Assembly: GCA_907165065.1 (NCBI GenBank)
Contig: OU015523.1
Location: forward strand, 23,773,834-23,837,833
Source of the DNA: Caprimulgus europaeus
Taxonomy: Eukaryota; Chordata; Aves; Caprimulgiformes; Caprimulgidae
Direction of reading: 5' to 3'
DNA: 64,000 nucleotides
Shown: piece after piece, positions 25,701-35,912 of the stretch
How the letters are laid out: each line of letters opens with the position of its first letter
Position numbering within the stretch: position 1 is the stretch's first letter
The notes under the pieces: model-generated
The model's database searches: none
What the model saw: the letters and a program-made list of their open reading frames with translations, nothing else
What the model was told of the DNA's origin: nothing
Position numbers and translations under genes: made by a program

Positions 25701-27240
25701 TTTACCCTAAAGAATTCCGAATTATTTATCAAATTATGAGAAACTGAATGTCTATGCTTAGCTTCAAAAAACTGTTTTGTCTTGACAGGTTATGTTGCCT
25801 GTTGAGACATATGGCTCTGAAATGCTGCCCTGAAATTACTTCTATATGAAAGGGCAAGCATTAGTTTATTGCTTAGAAAATAAAGATAATTTCTTCCCTG
25901 TACCAGACCACCCAAATCTTCCTAGAAATACTTAAGTAACATAAGAGATAACAAAGTAAACACTAACTTAGTAGCAGTATTTTCCAAAAAATCTTTTTTG
26001 AGAACACCCTTAACTATCTGTAACTGCAGAATCTACCTCTTGTGGATCGTTTTTCTTTCTTACTAGGCCTTTTTGAGAGCAGCACTACAACTTCAAAGGG
26101 GTTAAACAAATACAGATGAGATGTGACCATTCTGCAAATGGCTGGCACTTGCAACTTCACTCTTTCCCAGAGGTAAGTATGTTTAGGTGTTGTTAGGTGT
26201 TATAGCTTTCCCTCTTCTTTTGAAGGAGTTATTTGTTGAGGGACTGTAACAGGCAAGCTTTTTTTAAAGAACAAGCTTTGTTGTTTGGATACTGCAGCTT
26301 GTATTGCTGGAGTATCTAAAAGTCCTGAGCAGGCAGATGTGGTATGGAAACAGAATTACAGTTGCAAAAAGTCAAGAATCATAAAAGAGAAAGCGGAAAA
26401 GTGGGGAGGAGTGAAAACTGACATAATAAATCAACAGGAAATCTGTACTAGATGAAAGAATTATGGATTTAATAATTTTTTATCACATTTCATTCTGAAG
26501 TGGACTTGGAAGTGTGAGAGAATTAGCAGAAATACTTCAGTAAAATAGTGTAGAGTAAAATTAGGCAAAAGATGTATTAGAAGGTTAGTGAGAGAAGTAA
26601 GAATAAAAAAGAGTAGGACAAGGTTAAGTGAAACAAAAAAAAAGTAATTTCCTATCAGAAAATAAGGGGGGTTTTAAATGAGAGAGAGAGAGAGCACTAT
26701 CATGCTGACCTGGAAAAGAGTGAAATGTCAGATGGATACCATAGGAAACCTTAACTTGTGCTGTGGTGTTGGAGTAGGCAGATATCTCTGTAAATGATTG
26801 GTTTTGGAGTGTGTGTAGACTTTCTGATCTGATACTTTTCACTGACAACCTCAGTTAGTGATTAGGAGAAATTTACCCTAACCCTTCATAACTTTTTGTA
26901 TCTATCTTGTCACTATATTCCTAATTTTGAGTAGGAACAGGAGGCTTTCATACAGTGGCTGTATTTCCTGCTTAGATCTTATGGTCTTCTTGAGTATGCA
27001 CATTGATGGCAACGGTCTCAAATTCTCACTGAAGGCCTGGTCCTCCCTTGCCTTGGTGTGCTTGTGAAAACTGAGGGTGCATCATGACTTATTAAAAAAA
27101 GATTTCAGAAAAGAAGCAAGAGGAGGGTAAAACTTGTGTTCACACCTTTTCCATTCTCCTTCTTCATTAATGGTGAAGCCGCTGAAAGGTATAATTGATG
27201 GACTGTACCAAACCAGGCTGTTATTTGTGTAGTTCTTTGA

Positions 27241-27299
27241 GTTTGGGGGTGTGGGGTGGGGGGGGGTGTTTGTTTGTTTGTTTTTGTTTGTTTTTTTCC
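27241..27299 (+). repeat. G-rich tract followed by (GTTT)n
   Basis: Runs of five, four and nine G residues lie within about 25 bp at 27245-27269, followed directly by tandem GTTT units to about 27297. The tract ends about 55 bp before the LTR at 27353. Confidence 0.85.
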
Positions 27300-27352
27300 A
27301 AATATTCCTTTGGGATGCTGACGTGTATAATGTGGGCCTATTTTTATAGTAC

Positions 27353-27883
27353 TGTCCTCTTTTTTTTGCTAGGATAGGGTTAGTTTTCTTCTTAGTAACT
27401 AGAAAGCACTGTGTTTTGGCTTCAGTAGGGATTGTTACTAGAAGAAATGTTGATAACATACAGGGACACCTTGCTTGGGTAGTTTGCAAGAGCTGAGGAC
27501 TGGAAGAGGGGGGTGGAGAAGAAAAGTGTAGCAGTAAACCCCAGAACTGACAGTTGGATATGCCAATAAAATATTCCATATCATATTATGTCATGTTTAG
27601 TATATTACCAGGGCTGACCAGAAAGAGTGGGGATTCTCTTGGAAATCACTCGGACTTGCTTTTCTGGGATTGCAATTTTGGTTTTGGTGTTCCTTATTAT
27701 TTATTATGATTACTATCTAAATTTTCTTTTACTTTAATTATTAAATTGTTCGTATCTCAGCCTACAAGACTCATTACCTTTACCCCTCCAATTCTCTCCC
27801 CAATTCCCTGGGTGTGGGGGAAAGGGGTGGCGGTGCTGTGAGTGGCTGTCTTGTTTGGCTGACAGCTATGTTAAACTATCACA
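27353..27883 (+). mobile_element. Solo LTR, ERVL-type, older copy
   Basis: The 531-bp segment begins TGTCCTCT and ends AAACTATCACA. It contains the family blocks ATTCCATATCATAT and ATGTTTAGTATATTA, a polyadenylation-like ATTAAA at 27740-27745, and a C-rich then G-rich U5 (CTGGGTGTGGGGGAAAGGGG). The same blocks in the same order occur in the copy at 60188-60781. Flanks are AGTAC (27348-27352) and AATAC (27884-27888), a 5-bp target duplication with one mismatch, as expected for old ERVL-type insertions. No interior is present. Confidence 0.82.
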
Positions 27884-30800
27884 AATACCAAACACAAAAT
27901 TGTCACTGAATTTTTTTTTTTTCAGTGAACAACTCATATCCATACTCTATTTCACTGATTTTGCCAACCATGTAGCATCTAGGTGTGCTGCAAAGGCCTG
28001 CCTGAGGTGGGATTTTTGCAGAGTTCAGATAAATTATATTCCCTGTATCTTGTCTTTTAATGATTTTTTTTTTTTTATATTAGCCTTAGAGGTGGATTAA
28101 GCTCAATTTATGTAACTGGATATTTATTCCATAGCAGTTTTTCTCTGTCAAATTTGAATTGTAAAAAAGAAAACCAGGAGAAGCATATTGCTTCTTCTTT
28201 CTTCCTTTCTCTGTGCACAGACCCTTTCTTGAGGCCTTGGACAATTAATGATTCATAACCCAATTGCATGATGTCCAGTTCTTACCATACTTGTGGTTAT
28301 AACAGCTCTATGGCTTTGACTTCAAAAATGTGTCAGGCAGACAGGTTGTGTTTGAATTTGTACATTTTACTTCACCCGTTTAGCTGAGCAAGTAGGCAGA
28401 CCATAATAGCATGCTGGATAATAGAGTCGATGGAAGATTTTAGTGGTAATTGGTTTTTCCTTAGCAACTACCTCAGAAAGATGTGCCCTCTTAGTTGGGT
28501 GGACAGGGAGAGGATGTGATGGTGGACTGCTAAGCTTTGTGATATTTACTCAATTTGAATTTTTATGGAAGCAGTTTAAGACTGCAGTAAGTATATATAC
28601 AGATTGCCTAGGGGTATGGGCACAGTGACTTGCTGTGATAAAGCAGATGAAGAGTCTCTCATTCCCCCTCTATGGCAAATTAATTTTGTCTGGGTGGAAC
28701 TGTGCTGTATTTCAGTCAGTCAGCAGTGGTTGTGTGAGCTAGCTGAGTGCTATTTTGAATTTCTCCAACAATACGGATTAGGCCTCTAGAGCACAATGGG
28801 CTACTACTGTGACTGCAGGAAGCCATAATAAAGGGATTAAATAATTTAATTTGACTTACAATTTCTATTAGAACAAACTTATTTATTAGAATAGGGTTAA
28901 TTTCTTTTTAAATTGACTTCCATTTACTTGGCTCTTGCTAGACCTGCTTACAGAATGGCCATGTAATACACATGTCTTAAAAATCTCTTTACCACAGTAC
29001 AGTAACAGGTCTCTATTTAAACAATGGCTAATCTATGGACCATTGATTATTTGTACACTTCCTTTTGTTAACTCTCACTTGTATCATTTCAAGTGAGTTC
29101 AAATCAGATTGTGATTTTCTAGAAGCTGTGAATATCTCCAATAATCAGAAAGCATTGCAGTAGGTAATACTGTTAAGATAGTAATGGAAGTTGCTCCCTC
29201 CTTGTAGCCAAGTGTATTCAGAAAAAAACCAAAACACAATGTATTGAGTAATACAACAAAGTCTCTAAAAATTAGCTCCAAATCACATTAAAATTATTTT
29301 CTGTCTTGTGTCCTCTTTACAGCCAAACTGGTCACTGTTTATTTGCCTCTTACTGGGAGTCTCTTAACGAGAGATTGTCAATCTCATGGGTAGGTGCTCG
29401 AATGTGCTAGTCATTAATATATTAGACTGCAGCAGAAACTTACAATGACAGTTACAATCTCTTCTCCTTACTACCTTTGTGCTACTGCACTAATACACAA
29501 GCTACCATGACATCATGCTGCGTTTAGAAATGCAAGGGATGATAATTGCCTTTAAGACAAATTTCATCTTGTAAATTAAGATGTAACACGTATCTGGATT
29601 TAATAGGTTATTTTGGTTAAGCCTAAAATGTAATAGCAGTATAAGTTAAGATTTTATTAGATCTAAGTTGGGATAGATGTAGACTACTTACACACACTAC
29701 TTACACTATCCCTAGGCACAGCTTCTATTTTGTATTTTTATGTTCCACTACATGTTAATCTATCATAAAAAGACAGTATTTTCCCAGAGCAAAGGTTTTC
29801 AGCATTTTCAATAAGGACAGATAAATATAGATTGCTTGTTTTCAGTTTTTTTTCTTAACAGTTTTATTTCTTCAGTGAGAAAAATCTGTACTTGCACATT
29901 ATTTAATATAGGTTCATTACTTGCTACAAAATATTTTAGAAATAAACATCATAGCTGCTTCCTTTTCATCAAATATTGTACCAGCTTGACTTCTCTTGCC
30001 AGCTAACTTCTTCAGACCATCCAGGACTTCAAAAACATCTGAGACAATACACATTCAGTTACAGTATTGTAAAGAAGAACCATCTGTGCTAAGGTTTCTA
30101 GTGTTGCATGAGAATGAAATGGTAATATGCAAAATCCCAGATACACTGTTGTAAGTCCCAACATGACATAAAGGAATTGAGTTAAGTTAATCCCTAGCAT
30201 TATTGAATAGCCGTCACAGATTTTACTGCCACCAATTAAAACTGAAATTAGAAAAACTATGTCGGATATGTTGTGGAATCCACTGAGAGTGAAGAGAAAT
30301 TCTTCAGTGCGTTCAATGACTAGTCATCATTTTATCAAAGTTTTACTTCTCTAATGGAACTAAATTCAAGACACATTTAAGGAGTCTCAAGTAGGCTTTC
30401 TTTCTGTTGTGTCTTACACCATAGGAATGGAAAGGATAATGACCACTGTTCACTATACTTATTCACCATACATGTTTTCTCTTATGTCTCTTACTTCAGT
30501 AGATCTGTCTTTATAGCAAGTATAGCCCATTCCTTATACTGAAATCCCCCTGAGGGTCCTCTTGCATTGATAGGAGCAAAGCAGTGTGCAGAAGATGAAT
30601 TGCAGTACGCCACACAGTTGGTGCTTTATATTCATTGATGACATAAGTATGTCTACCTCTCAATGCAGCTCCTGCCTAAGATTTTTATGTACATATATTT
30701 TAATCTAGATTTGCTATATTTGCTAAGCTAAAATAAAATTACTAGTAAACAAGAGCTAACATAGTATGCTAATTTAAACCCATTTAGATTTTAACGTTCA

Positions 30801-30999
30801 CTAGAATGATTTCTACCTTTTGTTAAAGATAATTAACACCCTTCACTTGTGCAGCAGCGTGGGGGGGCTGAACAGAAGAAGTAGAAAAGTTTTCACTGCC
30901 TACTTAGTTATTATCCTAATGACATTCCCAGTGACTTAAATAGAAATACAATGAATACAAAATGTTAGCTAAAGATACAAAACAATTTCTGTTACATGT
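27884..30999. other. AT-rich spacer, no gene seen
   Basis: This stretch contains only short open frames without family motifs and several T runs (27909-27921, 28064-28076). I recognise no repeat family or RNA gene in it. Confidence 0.6.
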
Positions 31000-31469
31000 T
31001 GTGTGAGCTGACACAGGCAGGACACAGGAACAAGCACAAAAACCATGGATAAAGTGCAAAACCCAAATTTATTCTCGTTACCTCACAAACCGTGGAAGCT
31101 GCAAAGCAATACCCCAGGCAGAGGCATGTAAGTGGGAACTCAGGCACCACAGAGCTCGGTCTTTGCTAGAGTGAGAGTGAGAGATTCCAAACCTGCTCCT
31201 TTTGCCTGCATATCAGGGATTTTTAGCAGGCAGTAGTTTTCCGTTGTGCTTTGATCTTTCTCACAGCAGGGCAGGAATCCCAGGCATGTTCAGTGTGCCC
31301 CTGAATCTATCCCAGGCCTGTGTTACCTAAAGGCAAATGTTCTACTTGTCAAGCACATAAGACTAAGCAGTGATTAGTAGTATGATGCATGTGTTTTTCG
31401 ACACCCAAGCTGCATGTCACTTGAGTGTATTTACAGTCCTCCTCGCCAATTTTCCATTATATTCCCACA
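31000..31469 (-). repeat. 3' LTR of minus-strand provirus
   Basis: The segment is a direct repeat of 35442-35912. On the minus strand it starts TGTGGGAATATAATGG and ends CTCACACA. An AATAAA signal (complement of 31068-31073) divides U3 from the short R/U5. The first ~320 bp in minus orientation (U3) are about 97% identical to the partner by my hand alignment. The terminal ~150 bp are only about 80% identical. Confidence 0.9.
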
Positions 31470-31484
31470 TTCCACCCCCTTGCT
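31470..31484 (-). promoter_or_regulatory. Polypurine tract of the provirus
   Basis: On the minus strand AGCAAGGGGGTGGAA lies directly before the TGTGGG start of the 3' LTR. This is the expected position and composition of the plus-strand primer for reverse transcription. Confidence 0.85.
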
Positions 31485-31627
31485 AAGGAGACCGCTTCTA
31501 CTGGGGATGGCAAAGCTGGAGGTATCCATTTGGGCTTGTGGAGTGTATCATAGACTTACAGAGGCACATACATATAGAAAAAGAAATAAACATATCTGTA
31601 CAATAATCTTTTAATCATGTGTCCCAT

Positions 31628-31822
31628 TCATCCTGTCAGGGAAGTAAACCACTCAGCCAGCCAGGCCCCAGTAGTAGATTGATTCATTTGATGCATTAAG
31701 TCTTGGAGATGTTGAATGTGGTCCTCTACACTGGCTGATTCATTAGTTGTATTGAAGCAACAAGTGCCTTCAAAATTGGAGGAGCATTTGTGGTGTTGAA
31801 GGAGGAAATAGTCCACCACCAA
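31628..31822 (-). pseudogene. Env transmembrane-subunit-like remnant
   Basis: This short minus-strand frame contains a cysteine cluster, C-x7-CC (CSSNFEGTCC), close to the CX6CC motif of retroviral TM subunits but with one extra spacer residue. An amphipathic segment and the tryptophan-containing GAWLAEWFTSLTG follow, resembling the membrane-proximal region. A hydrophobic stretch follows in another frame segment before the polypurine tract. The fragment lacks a fusion peptide and is separated by stops from the Env-like sequence upstream (minus 32015-32212). It is non-functional. Confidence is moderate because the identification rests on one motif plus position. Confidence 0.55.
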
Positions 31823-32014
31823 TAAATATTGTAATTTTCATTGACATACATAGTATGTCAGAAAAAATAGTAATGAGAAACATTAACATCAGAATCACTA
31901 AGCATAATATAATTATGTAATACAGCTACTAGGATTGGTATGCCAATAAGACACATTGTCAAAAGATCTGCAGCTGTTAATCTTCCCTTAGTGCAAAAAA
32001 CAGATGAGTTAGTT

Positions 32015-32400
32015 TCAGTAGAGACTAACCAAATCTAAGTATTTACTTAGGTCTTGTAGAAATGTATCCAGGGCATGTGCTTGTATAAGCACAATAAGCC
32101 AACCTGTGATGGAGGAGGAAAACAGGAGTGTCATCTCCATCCAGTAATACATACGCTGTTGCTCTAGCTGATATTTGGGTTTGATAACCTGATGTGGGCT
32201 ATTTACCCACACAGATTGGAGAGCTGTGCCTTGGGTTTTTTCAAATTGAACTTCAATTTGATGCTGGGTTCAAGACCAGTTACGCTGTTCTGATGCTATC
32301 TTCTGTAGATGAGGCACAGATATTCGTTGGAGGGACCTGAAATACAAGAACTGATATCAATAAAGGATACAAAATAAGAGAAGTTGAGGTACAAAACCAT
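32015..32400 (-). pseudogene. Possible Env-like or post-pol remnant
   Basis: Between the RNase H remnant and the TM-like remnant the minus strand holds coding-like but broken segments (for example WVNSPHQVIKPKYQLEQQ at about 32160-32215, followed by a hydrophobic stretch). Its position fits a decayed env. No diagnostic motif is visible, and I cannot exclude that it is other retroviral sequence. Confidence 0.35.
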
Positions 32401-32409
32401 ACAGCATTC

Positions 32410-32736
32410 TCAAGGGTTATTAGAGGAATATTCACATCTAGATGACAATCTTCTTGGGCCCAGCATGGCAACCACATTGTGAAACTTTGTATAAAATCCG
32501 TCAGTGCATAGATAATGTGCCTTCCCTTCCAGAGAGAGAGACACTACAATCAATTCAGCCCACAGACTAGATGCCTCTACACCTGTTTGCCATAACATAA
32601 TTCCTGGTAGTGGAACATATGCAACTACTCTCCATTGTCTTTGTCCAGTTGCTGTGTATGTTGCACTCCCATCAGTAAACCAGGCATCTTTTTTGTATTC
32701 TTCTATTAACTTGTTCCAAGGGGGAGCTTCCTCCAC
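32410..32736 (-). pseudogene. Retroviral RNase H remnant
   Basis: The minus-strand frame contains AWFTDGSATYTATGQRQW (first catalytic Asp in TDGSA), SSLWAELIVVSLSL (catalytic Glu in AEL) and YLCTDGFY (third acidic residue). All three are in the order and spacing of retroviral RNase H. It ends near 32410, where integrase should begin but does not. It belongs to the provirus at 31000-35912, following the RT remnant. Confidence 0.85.
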
Positions 32737-32829
32737 GGGAGAGATAGGGACATCTCCAAGGGGGAGAGTTTCCCCTAGGGTGAGGATATAATTAAATGCT
32801 ACAGTTCCTAGAAGAGTGTTGTCTAGAGT

Positions 32830-34059
32830 GGTTACATGTGATATTCCTGGTAGAAATCATTGCTGTAAATAATGTTTCCATTTCCAGTGTGTAGTTGCCT
32901 GAGGTACCCCGGCATAGATCCTAGTGGAATCATCAGTGACCCATTGTTAGGTATGGGCACGTGTACAGTCATGCTATTTTGGCCTATGATTCTTTCAGTT
33001 TCTTGTGGTGTCCAAACTACAGCTGAAATATATTTTTCCATCGGGGTATAATGTATAGTGGAGCCTTGGACCAAAATCCTGCAACTTCTTTCTAATTTTC
33101 ATCCCAGTCATCTGGCACAATCCCCATGAAACTGTATCATCTCTAATTGTTGCTACTAAATCAAAAAGATAACCTTGCCTAGGAGTATATATAGCAAGTA
33201 CCCACTCGGTGCATTTTTGCAAGCATCGAAGGCTTCTTGTTGTTTGGACCACTGCAAAACCACCTTCTCTGTAATTAATTTTTGCAAAGGGTACATTGAT
33301 GCTGCCAGATGTGGGATAAAATTCTCCAATACTCTAAAAGTTCCCAAAATTGTACAATAGTACTAGGGCTGTGCATTTTCTTTGGATTAATTGCTCAGCA
33401 TCAAACTTGCAAATATGATTTCAGCTATTCAGCAGCTGCTTCAATTTATTGTTTTAACTCTGCCATAATCAATAGATTATCAATAAAATAGTAAACAGTA
33501 AAGGTACCTGACCATAATGCAACATCAGCTGCTATCATTTGACGGCAAATGAAGGGACTGTGCTTGTTTCCCTGTGGCAATATTTGGAAAGTATATTGCT
33601 TTTGTTGCCAGGTATAGCCAACCTGGTCCTGGCTTTCTGAACCAATGGCTATCGCAAAGGAAGCATTAGCAAGATCTATCACCACCTTCTAGGGCTGTAA
33701 AATTTTTGCTGTTTTTTTTCTGTGACAGTAACCATATTTGGTATTATGACTGCAAGTGGGGGGGGGGTGACTTTATTCAATTCTCTGTAATCAACAGTCA
33801 CCCTCCAAGTGCCATCTGTTTTTTGAACAGGCCAAATAGGATTATTAAAAACAGTCACAGTTTCTCTAATGATTCCCACTTGTTGAAGTGCCCGAATGGT
33901 CTGAGTGATTTCCTTGTCCCCCCTGAAACATGATAATTTTTTACAGTTACCACCTTGGCAGGCACAGGCAGCGTAACAGGATCCCACTTTGGGAATCCAC
34001 ACAAGACAGTTACAGATCAAATAGCAAAGCCCACTTGCAAAGTTACAAAGTAGAAGCAA
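32830..34059 (-). pseudogene. Retroviral reverse transcriptase remnant
   Basis: Pieces of RT can be read in several minus-strand frames. NNPIWPVQKTDGTWRVTVDY and RELNKVTPP lie at about 33730-33870. TWQQKQYTFQILPQGNKHSP lies near 33550-33610. The active-site box appears as YFIDNLLI near 33470-33490, so the second catalytic Asp is Asn. The connection region (NFIPHLAASMYPLQKL, VVLQWSKQQEAFDAC) lies at 33210-33330. Frame changes occur between these blocks. The gene could not produce an active polymerase. Motif wording favours an ERVL-like lineage. Confidence 0.88.
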
Positions 34060-34177
34060 CTATTTAAACTTTCAACTGTTCATCCTGCCAGCATATCAAT
34101 ACCCAAGATATATTCTTTAACTGGGGCAATTAACACTGTCATGGTAAATGGTGTGGTATTTCCTATTGTTAAGGTTA

Positions 34178-34525
34178 CTATAGCTTGGAGGGCAGGGGTT
34201 GGATCTCCCCCCCAGTCCACCTATCTGTGATATGACATGTATCATTAATGTTACTACATAATACAGTAACTTCAGCTCCAGTATCCACTGGAGTTAATAC
34301 ATGTAAAATTTCCCTAGGCCACCATGCTATTGCTAAAGGAACGTAAGGGCATCGGTCCCCGTCATCATAAAAGGCTACAATGGCATCAGTTTTAGGGGAC
34401 CTGCCAAACCTTAATTTCTGCCATTTTGGCATTTGCCAGGTAATGTCTTTTATTGTGGTGGCAGGTAGGGTGGAGGGTGAGTGCAGAGTTGGTGGTGGGG
34501 CTGGGAGTAGTCGGCTTTTTTGCAC
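34178..34525 (-). pseudogene. Retroviral protease-like remnant
   Basis: The minus-strand frame contains TPVDTGAEVTVL at about 34255-34300, the DTGA active-site motif of retroviral aspartic proteases with its hydrophobic flank. It is preceded by YVPLAIAWWPREILHVL. A proline-rich N-terminal part (LLPAPPPTLHSPSTLPAT) may be the gag-pro junction. The downstream flap and C-terminal motif are not clear. The frame ends before RT. Confidence 0.75.
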
Positions 34526-34539
34526 AAATGCTAATTTTT

Positions 34540-35420
34540 GACATCAGCAAAACATTTCTGACCTTGTGATCCCACCTATTTCTGATCATGGGACACCAAC
34601 TTGTACAAGATCATTCCACATTTGTTTCCTCACCACTGGTGTTGTAGCTCCTTTCAGTTTTGCTGGCTTTCCTTTATTCACCACCGAACAGATGGCCCCA
34701 AAATTACAGCCCAAATTTCCTTTAACTCTTTCCGCTCTTTTAACTCTTTTAACTCAGCATCTGTGATCTGCACTCTCCTGTCTGCTTTTTCCTGCTGCAT
34801 CATTTGTATAAGGGGTCATGTTTCCACTACCTCCTTGCCTTTTAAGTCCATGTCAAATCCAAACTCGATCTCAGAGTCCAAGGATTTGCTCTGAATATTT
34901 CCATCCCATTTCTCAGGATCCCAAGACTGTTTCATAGTGAGAGTATGAACTTGGGAACTCAAAACCTTACTTTTTCCATTTTTATCCCTTTGTGCTACTA
35001 ACCGCTCTACATTATCTTGTAGCTCATAACATCACTCTGCTTAAACAGTAATTATTTCTTGCTCAATAGCTTTTGCATCTTCTGAAGCCCTGACCTCCTT
35101 TTCAAGTCTCTCACTTTAATCCATAATGCAACATGGATCTAAGGCCGGTAGCTAACAACCTTTCCAGTCTCTCACTAACTTGTGAGAAGAACCTTTCCAA
35201 GCCACTTTCCATGGCAATCCACACACAACCATTTCAATTTCTGGGGGGTAAACACCTTCCCATTGCCTATTTCAGGCCTTGCTTCTGGTGGAACCAGTTC
35301 AGCTATGAAAGCAGCCGTGGGTGCCCAGCCCTCAATACTGGACCAACCAGGAATATGGGGAGTCACCGACATGGCTTCTCCAGTCCCTGACTTCTTTCTC
35401 AGCCATGGCATGGCTTTTCC
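34540..35420 (-). pseudogene. gag-region remnant and leader of the provirus
   Basis: This lies between the 5' LTR and the protease-like segment. Coding-like minus-strand fragments are present (for example SWDPEKWDG near 34890-34930), but stops are frequent and no zinc knuckle could be confirmed. The assignment is by position only. Confidence 0.5.
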
Positions 35421-35441
35421 TGGATCCTGCCAACTGCCAAA

Positions 35442-35912
35442 TGTGTGAGCCAATAGAGGCAGGATGCAGGAACAAACACAATAACCATGGATAAAGTACA
35501 AAACCAAAATTTATTCTCGCTACCTAGTTAACTGGGGATCTCTGACGCAGCATCCGGGGCAGAGGCACGTAAGCGGGAACTCAGGCACCACAGAGCTCGG
35601 TCTTTGCTAGAGTGAGAGTGAGAGATTCCAAACCTGCTCCTTTTGCCTGCATATCAGGGATTTTTAGCAGGCAGTAGTTTTCCGTTGTGCTTTGATCTTT
35701 CTCACAGCAGGGCAGGAATCCCAGGCATGTTCAGTGTGCCCCTGAGTCTATCCCAGGCCTATGTTACCTAAAGGCAGATGTTCTACTTGTCAGGCACATA
35801 AGACTAAGCAGTGATTAGTAGTATGATGCATGTGTTTTTCGACACCCCAGCTGCAAGTCGCTTGAGTGTATTTACAGTCCTCCTCGCCAATCTTCCATTA
35901 TATTCCCCTACA
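35442..35912 (-). repeat. 5' LTR of minus-strand provirus
   Basis: Direct partner of 31000-31469. On the minus strand it starts TGTAGGGGAATATAATGG and ends CTCACACA, followed by TTTGGCAG, where the primer-binding site should be. U3 is nearly identical to the 3' LTR, while U5 differs at many positions, including a block at 35525-35560 that barely aligns. Confidence 0.9.

Larger units (their letters stand above)
19841..27352. other. Intergenic or extended-UTR sequence, AT-rich, no gene seen
   Basis: I see no supported gene here. Small landmarks are a 9-bp inverted repeat at 19995-20013, T/G-rich simple sequence near 21592-21630, a palindromic ancient repeat at about 22603-22735, a short (AG)n at 26680-26694 and a G-rich then GTTT-rich tract at 27241-27299. 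The two overlapping antiparallel open frames at 24418-24727 show no recognisable domain. Confidence 0.6.
31000..35912 (-). mobile_element. Decayed endogenous retrovirus, minus strand, internally deleted
   Basis: Two LTRs in the same orientation bound a 3.97-kb interior holding, in minus-strand order, gag-like sequence, a protease-like segment, RT, RNase H and an Env-TM-like remnant. Several frameshifts and stops interrupt all of them. Integrase is missing, so the interior is clearly shorter than a full provirus. RT and RNase H wording (TVDYRELNKVTPP, AWFTDGSA) resembles bird and mammal ERVL-like (class III) pol. TACAT at 35913-35917 is also found at 30993-30997, two bases from the LTR edge, a possible 5-bp target duplication. 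Sequence after the 5' LTR (minus TTTGGCAGTTGGCAGG) sits where a primer-binding site belongs, but I cannot assign the tRNA. Confidence 0.92.
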
